The notes under the pieces were generated by a model. That model saw only the letters and a program-made list of their open reading frames with translations. It ran no database searches and was not told the DNA's origin. This document shows positions 1 through 8,095 of a stretch of 25,409 nucleotides of DNA, in pieces. Within the stretch, counting starts at the first letter, position 1; each line of letters begins with the position of its first letter. Location: contig JAEYWL010000097.1 in the NCBI GenBank assembly GCA_023428915.1, positions 1 to 25,409 on the forward strand, written 5' to 3'. Both the position numbers and the translations under genes were made by a program. This DNA comes from Verrucomicrobiota bacterium. GTDB taxonomy: Bacteria > Chlamydiota > Chlamydiia > Chlamydiales > JAEYWL01.

Positions 1-705
1 GACATCGGCAGAAGTATTAACTGTAGCCATCATTTCAGCTATATTTTTTAATGGAAATCTTGCTAGAGCAAGATTCGTTTTAAAATGCGATGGATATATT
101 CCGAACATGCTGAGTAAAAGCCGTTTAAACCGTCGTTTACATGAGATAGATATTTCAATTTGGCAGTCTATCTTTCATGCACTCAGTGAAATCTTCCGTA
201 AAAACAATAAAAGCTTAGAATATCTTGTAGATAGCATGCCTGTTGAAGTTTGCATGAACATACGGAGTTATCGCTGTAGATTATTAACAGGAAAGCAATT
301 TATTGGTTTCTGTAAAGCTAAGAAAAAATTCTATTATGGATTTAAAATTCATATGATCACAACAGCTGATGGCAAGCCAGTTGAATTTATCATTACCCCA
401 GCATCCATAGCAGATATTACTGCTTTTAGATTAATGGAGATAAGGCATACACACAATATTCATTTGAGGATAGTTTGCAAGAATTTGAGGAGATCAAGTT
501 AATTGCAGATCGAAAGACAAATGCAACAAGACAACATTCAGGCTGTGTTCAATACTTACAGTCTATCTTAAGGAAAAGAATTGAAACCACTTTTAGTCAA
601 TTAACAAACATGTTTCCTAGAAAAATACATGCGGTGACTAAACAAGGATTTCTACTCAAACTAGTTATTTTTATTGTTTCATTTTCTATTGAACAAGTGT
701 TGTAG
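1..705 (+). pseudogene. IS982-family transposase remnant, 5' end outside window, internal deletion and frameshift
   Basis: This is a decayed DDE transposase. The frame is open from position 2 at the window edge, so the N-terminus lies outside. The first frame reads through RLNRRLH, DSMPVEVC (first catalytic Asp), FYYGFKIHM and ADITAFRLM. The homologous reading then moves to another frame at about position 436 with GDKAYTQYSFED (second Asp), followed by KRIETTFSQLTNMFPR (catalytic Glu) and a stop at 703-705. In IS982 transposases roughly ten or more residues normally lie between the ITAF and DKAY segments. These are missing here, so a small deletion rather than programmed frameshifting best explains the break. 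The element is probably immobile unless complemented. The family call rests on motif order and spacing recognised by eye. No terminal inverted repeats could be defined because the left end is outside the window. Confidence 0.85.
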
Positions 706-711
706 CTAGCT

Positions 712-855
712 TTAGCACAAGCTTAATTAGATAATCGATCTGACGCATCTAACGCCTTGCCAAGGGGAAGAACCCTTGGCTTCGGCATTATTTGCGCCAT
801 CTCAATTATCTAATTAAGCTTGTGCTAAGATTTAGGGGACAACTTGGGTTTAAAG
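712..855. repeat. Foldback (MITE-like) element with 24-base perfect arms, copy 1
   Basis: The bases at 712-735 (TTAGCACAAGCTTAATTAG plus ATAAT) are the exact reverse complement of 805-828. Inside them a second hairpin forms from GCCAAGGG and CCCTTGGC around a GAAGA-type loop. The whole 712-828 stretch can therefore fold into one long imperfect hairpin. The outer right part, 784-855, ends with a GGGGACAACTTGGGTTTAAAG-like segment and recurs at 25338-25409 in inverted orientation with one mismatch in 72 bases. Beyond 855 the two copies diverge, which marks the element's edge. No ORF lies inside. The element sits just 3' of the transposase remnant and could be a non-autonomous element derived from an insertion sequence. 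Confidence 0.8.
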
Positions 856-871
856 AATAATGGACCTTAAA

Positions 872-901
872 GACAAGGGGCTAAGCGCTTAGCCCCTTGT
901 C
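872..901. repeat. Perfect 30-base palindrome
   Basis: The half GACAAGGGGCTAAGC at 872-886 is followed immediately by its exact reverse complement at 887-901, with no loop. It lies in the 335-base gene-free stretch between the transposase remnant and the large gene starting at 1041. There is no adjacent U-tract, so a standard terminator is not supported. It could be a cruciform-forming site, a dimer-binding site or part of another dispersed repeat. The rest of the gap (902-1040) shows nothing I can identify apart from AT-rich sequence ahead of the next start codon. Confidence 0.8.
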
Positions 902-1040
902 CCTATAAGCGCCTAACTCGGACCTTGCACCCTGAGGCATGATAGGCCCTATCTTCTTTACATAAAATTAATACAGAAATTATTGTCGTTTTTGAGAGTG
1001 ATTAGTTAAGCTATACGGACGTATTAATTATAGGTATAGC

Positions 1041-4000
1041 ATGATCGTATCAAAATATATTAAATCAGCTTTTTTTTTCGTTATTGAGCCGTTCAAAAAA
1101 GGTGCGGTTCATATCTGGACTGCTTTTGCCAGTAAAGATATTACCCTTACCATTCCGCAAAGGATCACTCATGCTGCCATAGGCGCTTTTGAATGCCTGC
1201 CTGGAGTTGGCCATGTATTGCTGCTTACCTATGAAAATCCTTTTTTTGAAAATAAAAAAGTTACGCATATTCCGCTTCTCTTAATTGAACCGTTCAGAAA
1301 AGGCGGGGGGCATGTCTGGACTGCTTTTGCCAGCAAAGACATTACGCTCACCTTTCAAAAAAGAATCGCACATATTGCCATGGGCGCTTTTGAATGCCTG
1401 CCTGGGATAGGCCATTTGCTGCTGTTTACTTATGAAAACCCTTATTTTGAAAAGAAACCGGTTAAACAGACCGCTTTTAAGCCTATTTACTATAAACCCG
1501 AATTGCCGCCCCCTGCCCCAATACAGCAGAGATCGATTACAGATCTGGTGAAGTCCAAGTTAGCTGATCTGCAAAAAAATGAAGAAGCCGCAGCTTATTT
1601 AAAAACTGCCATGGCTATAGGGATATGCGTCCTTGTAGCTACCGGAGTCTTCCTCCCCCTTTTCTGGCGCGGCAGCCAAACGACAGTTCCCCAGGGCGAT
1701 AATGCAGAAGGACAGGCTGGCGATAATACTTTTAATCCGATTACAGGAAGCGGGCCAAAGCTTAATGCCAACTTATTTGATCAGCTTTTCCCTTCTGTTG
1801 ATAACGCTGCAGCTAGCTCGATTGCAAATCCAGCGTCATCGGCATTGACAAACTCAACTCAAACCCTGCCTTCTTTGCCTTATGCACCAACAGACCTTTT
1901 TCTATCACAGCCAAAGAAGCCTTCTGTCAGTAAAGACCATCGCTTCATCATACAATCCCCCTCTGGTTCTGCAGAAAAGCAGCAGGACATAGCCGCATAC
2001 GTTGCAGCCCAAACAGGAAGGGTATTAAGTGCTGTTGAAGGGGTAAACGCATCCTCTTCAGATTACGGGTGCGATTTAGAAGGTTTGCTCGAAAGCGCCG
2101 CTTACGACACCGCACCAAATAACTTAAGGTTCTTCATTGCCAACATTGAAGAGGGCATAGCCGACGGCACACACCCGAAAGACTCGTTAAAGCCAGCGCT
2201 AGATGCCGCCTTGCTCGTACGCAGGAGAGCCCTGCGCCTTGCAGGAATAAGCAAAGGCAGCGACCCGGTTTATCAAACCCTCTACGATAAAGCGCATCCA
2301 CAGCCGCCATTAATGGAGCAGGCAAGGCAAAAAGCGGGAGAATTAACCAAAAAAGCTAAGCTGCTAATAGCCGATTTTAGCTGGAATAGCCTATTCTCTC
2401 CGTCAAAACCCCCTGTGCTGCAAGATTCTCAACAGCCTTTAGTTAATTCTACAGCACCGAGCAAGCTCAAGCCAACAGCCCGGCAAGAATCTTCACTCCC
2501 CTTGGACAATTCTTCAACGGCATTGGCTGTTCCAGCTCAATTAGAAACCAGTATCCCTTTTGCAGCACAAAATGCCATGGACATTCCAGCCGCCGGCCTG
2601 CACATTCCAAGTAAAAATGTTTCCACAATTATAAAAGAACTGTTTAACCAAAAGACGCAACCTCTCCTTGCAGCTTTTAGCTGGAATGAAAGATCCTCCC
2701 CGGACAATACGGCAGCTCAAGATAAAACACCATTTTCAGACAATCCCGAAGATCTTAACTTAGCCCCGCAAGAAACCAATGACCCGTTAACATGTCAAAC
2801 ACAAGACAGTTTAAACTCTTCGGCTTTTAGCACACCGGCTCCTGCTCAGGGTTTGCCCCTCAAAAGAGTATCCAAACAGTTCCCCCAAAAACCCATTCCT
2901 TCATTCAATTGGAATTGCCTATCATCCAATGCTGCGCAGCAGCCAAAGCTCCTTTTAAACAACAAGACAGTAAATCCGCCTAAAGACCGTTTTAAAAAGG
3001 CTGATCTTATAGCCGCTGAAGAATGCGGCCTGCCCGATAGTGCAGAGGCCGAAATTTCATCTGACACTATTTTTATGCAATATGATGATGAAACTTGCCA
3101 ACTAAAAGATGGACAGGATTCCACACCCGGCAACACCCCATCCCCTTCTTACTCTCTATTGGGTCTTGCTTTTTCAGTCGTGATTAATTTCTGGCTCTTA
3201 TTTAGCGGAAAAAAACGATCTTCGAAAACCTCTTCGCCTATAAACTATCGATCAGAGGAAAGATACGGCGGTCCAACCCTTGTTTTACCAAAAGACGCAC
3301 CAGGTTTGCGGCGCAACCACTCCGATTCATTTCTTGCATCTAGCGGATCCGGCAAAAACTTATCCTTAATGCCGCTGCCTGCTGCTGGATCTTCATTAGC
3401 TCCTCAGGGACTAACCCAGTCCTTCTCAACATCAACTCCGCCACTGCCAACAGCTAATACAGTTTTGCCCATAGGTGCTGAGGAAGCAGAAAAAGAAAAG
3501 GAGCCTGCCAGCACTAATAGTAAGGCTGATCTAAAAGAGGATACCCCCCTTGCTCCTCCGCCTCCTGCCCCTCCGCTTCCCGCAGCATTTAAATCAGCCG
3601 TCTCTGAAGCCAGCTGTTCCACTAATGAATATGCAGTTAACAGACCTTCGGCTGCCGCAAGAGTCAAGGGATTTAAATTGCTGCCGCGTTCTGGCAGCAT
3701 TGTTAATCCCCTAGGTAACGAACCCAAAAAGTTAGTTATGCCAATTAGAGCTCCTATTACCGACCAGGAATACGAAACAGAAAAAAATGATTGGCTTGAC
3801 TTTGGAGGGCAAAATCCACTCCCGCCGCAAGATAAATTCGAACTGCCTGCAATAACGACAAAAGAAAAAAAAGATGAAAAAAATAAAAAAGAAGCTAAAC
3901 CAGCTATTGGGGCAATTGAACAAATAGCCGAAAATATTAAGGGAAATTATTACAAATCATTGCTTGACAATACAAAAGAACTATTAGAAGAACTAAATTC

Positions 4001-7000
4001 ACTTGTATCTTCGCTAACAGAAGAGTTTGCCAAGAATCGAAAACCTTTGCAAAAGCAAATTGAAGCTACTGAACTAGCCATTAATGAAAAAGCTAAGGAA
4101 ATAGAAAATCTAGAGGCTGAAATTGCCAAATCGACTGAAGCAAAATCAGCCGAAGCAACAGCTTTAAAAGAAGCAGCAGAAAAGGAAAGGACAGCACTTG
4201 AAAAAGAGCTTGAGGGATTGGATGAGCAATATGACCAGTGGTTATTGAAATGCTTTAAGCTGCGCGAATCCATTATTGCTAAAAAAAATGAACTTTCATT
4301 GCTTCTCTTCAACAAAAAAGATATTCGCGCCCAAATAGCTGAATTTGAGCCCTATGTTGCTAAACTCTCTGAATTAGTAGCAAAAATACTGGAAAAAACC
4401 CCCATGGTCAAATTAAATTCAGCTACTGTTCCCGAAGCTGATTTTAAAACAATTGAAGCAGAAAATATTGCAAACCTAATCAAGAAATATCAATTGGCCC
4501 CAATTCAAACTGAAAATGCCAAAAACACTTTAGCTATATTCACTAAAGATAAAATCAGGTTGAACAATCAGCGGCTTAATTATAGAAGAGGACCGCTAGT
4601 AGGAAATTCCCGCAATAAACTCATCGAACTTATTAAAGATGAAATTCCCAATAAGAAAAACCAAATTGCCGATCAGGAAAAGAAACCAGCTGACTATGCG
4701 GACAAAAAGGAAAAAATAGAATCAGAATTAAGGGAAAAACTTCGTATTTACAAGCCTGATCTTAATTCCAAACAAATTTCTATCGAAAAAGTCATCGAAG
4801 AATTAGAAGAAGTCGTAAAGGGTCTTTTAAACAACACCCTAGAATTGCCTAAATTTAAAGAAATTGAAGGGGCGCAACTAAGATCGTCAGGAGACAGCAA
4901 AAAACCAACTGTAGTTGAACATGAACTGCAAAATGTTAAACTGCGCAAAGTAAACCCTAAAGCAAAACAACAACATAAAGATTTTTTTACTTTTTTAACC
5001 GATTATAAGGTTATCAAAGCTCCTGTTATAAGATCTAATCTTTTAAAATTACGTCAGGAATTAAAAGACTTAAATAAGGATATCAAAAATGGCCTTAAGG
5101 CAGAAAAAGTTCTAATTAATGACGAAATAACAAAAATTATACCGGAATTTTTACTGTCTGTGCCATTAGATGAGCGTAAACAGCTTGTAGAAAATAAAAT
5201 TAACGAGCTTGCAAAAGAAGAGAACATTTGCAAAGCGGCAGAATGTTATGCTGTAGATCCAGAACCGCTAAAAAAATTCTATAAGGAATTGTTCCCGGAG
5301 CGCTACAAAGTCGAATTTCCAGAATTTACCGATGTTAAGCTCCGCACCCCGAAAAGAAGAAATAGCTTTGATCTAGGATCCTCTCCTTCTAAAAAGCCTG
5401 AAGAGCCATTTACTCCCGCCCGTAAACGCAGCATGAGCATTTCCGGCATCGACGCTTTTAATTTTGCGCCTCCTCTAGAACAAGTTACCCCTCCGCCAAC
5501 AGAGGCTAAAAAAACCGCTAAAAAGACTGTCCATATACCCACCTCGCCAGGCTCAGGCAATCCCGGTGCAGATCTGGCGCAAGTCACAGCGAACATACAC
5601 GAGGCAAAGCTGCGTCCAGTGGCTATACAGGCTAATGGTAAAGAATCAGACCAAAATCCTCCTGCAAGCCCTTTTGGAGTTACACTTAAACCCCATAATC
5701 AGAAAGCCGCCGCTCCAAAACCAGGAGAGGAAACACAACCTGCAGCAGAATCAGGATTGCCATTTGATTACAGCAAGGTCACGAAAAGACCCAGAAAGCA
5801 GCAGCTGCAACCATATCTAATGACCCCTTCTGTAACTGCTTCAAAAAGTTCCTTGGCAGAGTCTTCAATTTTCAATGCAGACGATATCTCTCAGCTTGGA
5901 AGCGGGGCGCAAAGAAGAATTTTTCCCAATGAAGAGCCAGATGAGACCAAAAACAAAGAAGGCTTGCATAAGCAAGAAACCGTAAAAGCTTCTTCCTTCC
6001 CAATTTTAAGAGGCACGCAAATTGCTGGAGGAATCATTGCAGCCTCATCAGAAGAAAGTCCTGCTGCTGGCTTCCCTTTAAAGCCTCGTCCACTGGAGTC
6101 CCGGCAAAAGAAGGAAGCCTCAACCGCTTCTCCCTTCCCGATCCTAAGACGCACGCAAACTGCAGAACGGCTTGGAATCGCTCCATCAGAAAAAGGCGCT
6201 TCAACGGACGTCCCTATAAAGCTCCGCCCGGCATCATTACAACAACCAGCGGTTTCGACACCCCCTAGTGCTGCTGAAGAAACCCCAATGGACTTTCGTA
6301 AGAATTTACGAAAAGTTGACAATAAACCTGCCGACTTTGCAAAAGAGGCTGCAACACCTAACCCGCCTCAATCAGTTCCTGCTGAGGAACCTAAAAGTCC
6401 TGTGGCAGCTAACGGGTATGCAGTTTATGGCAGCATTAATTACGACATTGCGCAAAATTCCACTATTCCTACGCCAACCTCTACTCAGCAAACAAAAAAC
6501 ACTGTTGCAAGAGACCAGCAATCCTCTGTTCCAAGGCGCAATTCTCGTATTATAATAGCTAAGACCCTGGCTGATGGCATAAAATCGTTTAAAGAGCGCC
6601 AGGAAGCTGAGGCTAGCGAGAGTTCTGCTAAAGCAGGCAACACTCCGAATGAAGCTGTAACTTTAACTGCAACAAGCAATTGGGTAGAAAGTAAAATCCA
6701 GGAATCGAAGGAAGCAGAAACCGTTCATGGTTTTAATATGAACGTTTTCAATTTCTTTATGCAAAATCGGGTTGATCCCAATTCTCCGGACTTAAGCGCC
6801 AGCTTAAGCGAAAGTTGGCTTGCTAATTCTCTTACTTCTTCTCCAGCTGCTTTAAGTCCAGCAAACCAACCAGGCAGCCAACCGCCTCTTAACAATGCTT
6901 CTATTACAACCCATGAAAGCAGCAACGAAGAGGCAATGCTACAAAGAGCAAATGCCGGCACAGAGGAGATAGCAGCTGCACCTTTAAGCGAAGAAGAGAA

Positions 7001-7295
7001 AGCGGCCCGTGAAAAAGAAGCTGAAGAAGCTATAAGGAAACAGCAGGCGGAAATGCATCAACTGCTTGTAAAAGATGCGAAACTTAGACGGCGTTCTATG
7101 CATGCACAGATATATAATTCGCCGGAAAAAATAGTAAAGCCGGAAAAACCGCTTATTGTGGTGGCAAAAAGCATTGCCGAAGGTCTTTCAAAAGTGCAAT
7201 TGCGAAAAACCATTGCCCCGAAAGAAGCAGTGGTGCTGAAGGAAGACTCTTCAGATGATGATTCCGATATTGACGATTTTTATGAAGTTGATTAG
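1041..7295 (+). CDS. Giant (2084 aa) membrane-anchored, coiled-coil, proline-rich protein with WH2-like motifs; putative effector
   Basis: I do not recognise a named family. Seen in order: a duplicated 67-residue module (residues 15-81 and 82-139); a membrane segment at about 189-209; low-complexity Ser/Pro/Ala-rich sequence with three SWN/NWN motifs (446-449, 546-549, 622-625); a second hydrophobic segment at about 704-721; a polyproline run at 839-847; a long charged coiled coil at about 965-1120 with further helical segments to about 1370; then a disordered basic tail with nine or so xxL[RK] motifs (1275-1283, 1296-1304, 1429-1437, 1519-1527, 1544-1551, 1723-1731, 1751-1759, 2010-2018, 2049-2057) and RRxS motifs. 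It ends in an acidic tail, EDSSDDDSDIDDFYEVD. Residues from about 1640 to 1735 hold a 46-residue duplication. There is no cleavable signal peptide. The motif set resembles actin-nucleating proteins (profilin/SH3-binding prolines, WH2, acidic tail); that role is inference. The only Shine-Dalgarno candidate is a weak AGG before the ATG. The gene converges with the next one, overlapping by four bases. Confidence 0.8.
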   Translation: MIVSKYIKSAFFFVIEPFKKGAVHIWTAFASKDITLTIPQRITHAAIGAFECLPGVGHVLLLTYENPFFENKKVTHIPLLLIEPFRKGGGHVWTAFASKDITLTFQKRIAHIAMGAFECLPGIGHLLLFTYENPYFEKKPVKQTAFKPIYYKPELPPPAPIQQRSITDLVKSKLADLQKNEEAAAYLKTAMAIGICVLVATGVFLPLFWRGSQTTVPQGDNAEGQAGDNTFNPITGSGPKLNANLFDQLFPSVDNAAASSIANPASSALTNSTQTLPSLPYAPTDLFLSQPKKPSVSKDHRFIIQSPSGSAEKQQDIAAYVAAQTGRVLSAVEGVNASSSDYGCDLEGLLESAAYDTAPNNLRFFIANIEEGIADGTHPKDSLKPALDAALLVRRRALRLAGISKGSDPVYQTLYDKAHPQPPLMEQARQKAGELTKKAKLLIADFSWNSLFSPSKPPVLQDSQQPLVNSTAPSKLKPTARQESSLPLDNSSTALAVPAQLETSIPFAAQNAMDIPAAGLHIPSKNVSTIIKELFNQKTQPLLAAFSWNERSSPDNTAAQDKTPFSDNPEDLNLAPQETNDPLTCQTQDSLNSSAFSTPAPAQGLPLKRVSKQFPQKPIPSFNWNCLSSNAAQQPKLLLNNKTVNPPKDRFKKADLIAAEECGLPDSAEAEISSDTIFMQYDDETCQLKDGQDSTPGNTPSPSYSLLGLAFSVVINFWLLFSGKKRSSKTSSPINYRSEERYGGPTLVLPKDAPGLRRNHSDSFLASSGSGKNLSLMPLPAAGSSLAPQGLTQSFSTSTPPLPTANTVLPIGAEEAEKEKEPASTNSKADLKEDTPLAPPPPAPPLPAAFKSAVSEASCSTNEYAVNRPSAAARVKGFKLLPRSGSIVNPLGNEPKKLVMPIRAPITDQEYETEKNDWLDFGGQNPLPPQDKFELPAITTKEKKDEKNKKEAKPAIGAIEQIAENIKGNYYKSLLDNTKELLEELNSLVSSLTEEFAKNRKPLQKQIEATELAINEKAKEIENLEAEIAKSTEAKSAEATALKEAAEKERTALEKELEGLDEQYDQWLLKCFKLRESIIAKKNELSLLLFNKKDIRAQIAEFEPYVAKLSELVAKILEKTPMVKLNSATVPEADFKTIEAENIANLIKKYQLAPIQTENAKNTLAIFTKDKIRLNNQRLNYRRGPLVGNSRNKLIELIKDEIPNKKNQIADQEKKPADYADKKEKIESELREKLRIYKPDLNSKQISIEKVIEELEEVVKGLLNNTLELPKFKEIEGAQLRSSGDSKKPTVVEHELQNVKLRKVNPKAKQQHKDFFTFLTDYKVIKAPVIRSNLLKLRQELKDLNKDIKNGLKAEKVLINDEITKIIPEFLLSVPLDERKQLVENKINELAKEENICKAAECYAVDPEPLKKFYKELFPERYKVEFPEFTDVKLRTPKRRNSFDLGSSPSKKPEEPFTPARKRSMSISGIDAFNFAPPLEQVTPPPTEAKKTAKKTVHIPTSPGSGNPGADLAQVTANIHEAKLRPVAIQANGKESDQNPPASPFGVTLKPHNQKAAAPKPGEETQPAAESGLPFDYSKVTKRPRKQQLQPYLMTPSVTASKSSLAESSIFNADDISQLGSGAQRRIFPNEEPDETKNKEGLHKQETVKASSFPILRGTQIAGGIIAASSEESPAAGFPLKPRPLESRQKKEASTASPFPILRRTQTAERLGIAPSEKGASTDVPIKLRPASLQQPAVSTPPSAAEETPMDFRKNLRKVDNKPADFAKEAATPNPPQSVPAEEPKSPVAANGYAVYGSINYDIAQNSTIPTPTSTQQTKNTVARDQQSSVPRRNSRIIIAKTLADGIKSFKERQEAEASESSAKAGNTPNEAVTLTATSNWVESKIQESKEAETVHGFNMNVFNFFMQNRVDPNSPDLSASLSESWLANSLTSSPAALSPANQPGSQPPLNNASITTHESSNEEAMLQRANAGTEEIAAAPLSEEEKAAREKEAEEAIRKQQAEMHQLLVKDAKLRRRSMHAQIYNSPEKIVKPEKPLIVVAKSIAEGLSKVQLRKTIAPKEAVVLKEDSSDDDSDIDDFYEVD
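1083..1457 (+). repeat. Tandem 201-base (67-residue) duplication inside the large gene
   Basis: Unit 1 begins at Ile15 (IEPFKKG..HIWTAFASKDITLT) and unit 2 at Ile82 (IEPFRKG..HVWTAFASKDITLT). Both end with the pattern GAFECLPG[VI]GH followed by a hydrophobic stretch and TYENP[FY]FE. The exact 67-residue spacing and the high nucleotide similarity point to an in-frame tandem duplication that is probably fairly recent. The module has a moderately hydrophobic core with a conserved Cys and could be a membrane-associated or targeting segment; its function is unknown. Confidence 0.85.
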
Positions 7296-8095
7296 GGCGC
7301 TAAATCTGCCAGGTGCACGCACTCTTTGGCAGCGAGGTAGCTGAGGATTTTTTTGAAGCTGGCAAACTGGTCGCTTAGATACATGGTGATGGGATGGATG
7401 ATCATATTGGAGATTTTGCCTGCAGCCTCATTTTTTCTTAAGCCCTCCAGCACAAGCTCTGTCCACTGTTCAATAGGATAGGATTCGGAGCCAAAGTCAT
7501 CCGACCAGTTGTAGCGTTTTTGCCACCAGGCGACCCATTCCGGAGTACGCTCAGCATGGTAAATATGCTCGTGGTCGGGAATGATGTTTAACGGAAAATG
7601 GTAAATGCCTGAGGGCTTTATCAGGGGCTTGCTATAGGAAATATCCACTCCGTCTGAACAAAGCTTGATGCCATGCTTCAGCAACAATTTATCGGTGTTT
7701 GGGCCATGCATGTACATGTGGTTGCGCCAGCACGTGATGCGCTTGCCCGTTTTTTCAGCTATAATCTCAACAGTCCTTTGAATATCGCGATTTTCTATGC
7801 AGGCAGGGCCATTGTAGTTTCCCGTCAGCTTTTTCCAAACCCGATGCAGCAAAGGCGGGGTAAAACAGTTGTAATTATGCCCCTGAATAGAAATGAGGGG
7901 GTTTGCACAGAACTTTATTACTTCAGGCCATTCCTCTTCAAAACACTTGCCAGTTACAAAGAAAGTCGCTTTTACGCCCGCTTGTTCAAGCAAGCCGGCA
8001 AAGCGATTGGCCACTTCGGCTTCAGTAATGGGACAGGCAAGCTGATTGCCTGTTTGCAGGCTGGTGTGGTGGATGTCACAGGTTAAGCAGATCAT
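7292..8095 (-). CDS. Divergent NodB-like polysaccharide deacetylase
   Basis: About 267 residues, probably removing acetyl groups from a surface glycan or its precursor. The fold is indicated by ATFFVTGK (residues 43-50), typical of the NodB core, by an N-terminal TCDIHH in the place of the usual T-F-D-D motif, by GHNYN (72-76) where H-S/T-x-x-H is expected, by WRNHMYMHG in place of the R-x-P motif, and by IIHPITMY near the end. The metal site is therefore non-canonical and activity is uncertain. I chose the ATG at 8095 because it overlaps the stop of the upstream glycosyltransferase as ATGA, which implies translational coupling. The frame remains open further upstream inside that gene but without support. 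It is the last gene of a three-gene glycan cluster. It could also be a catalytically altered or inactive relative. Confidence 0.75.
   Translation of the reverse strand: MICLTCDIHHTSLQTGNQLACPITEAEVANRFAGLLEQAGVKATFFVTGKCFEEEWPEVIKFCANPLISIQGHNYNCFTPPLLHRVWKKLTGNYNGPACIENRDIQRTVEIIAEKTGKRITCWRNHMYMHGPNTDKLLLKHGIKLCSDGVDISYSKPLIKPSGIYHFPLNIIPDHEHIYHAERTPEWVAWWQKRYNWSDDFGSESYPIEQWTELVLEGLRKNEAAGKISNMIIHPITMYLSDQFASFKKILSYLAAKECVHLADLAP

Noticed and set aside
107..705. Programmed frameshifting in the transposase at about position 436
   Set aside because: IS982 transposases are normally a single frame, and conserved residues between the two motifs are missing here, so a deletion is a better explanation.
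736..804. Possible tRNA-like cloverleaf in the hairpin region
   Set aside because: No conserved T-loop, D-loop or acceptor pattern; the structure is fully explained by the foldback repeat.
1065..6961. Many minus-strand and alternative-frame open frames of 60-143 codons inside the large plus-strand gene
   Set aside because: They are compositional shadows of the GC-skewed, Ser/Pro/Lys-rich coding sequence; none has recognisable motifs or a convincing ribosome site.
7673..8086. A 137-codon plus-strand frame antisense to the deacetylase
   Set aside because: No ribosome site or motif, and the opposite strand has a clear NodB-like gene with coupling to its neighbour.
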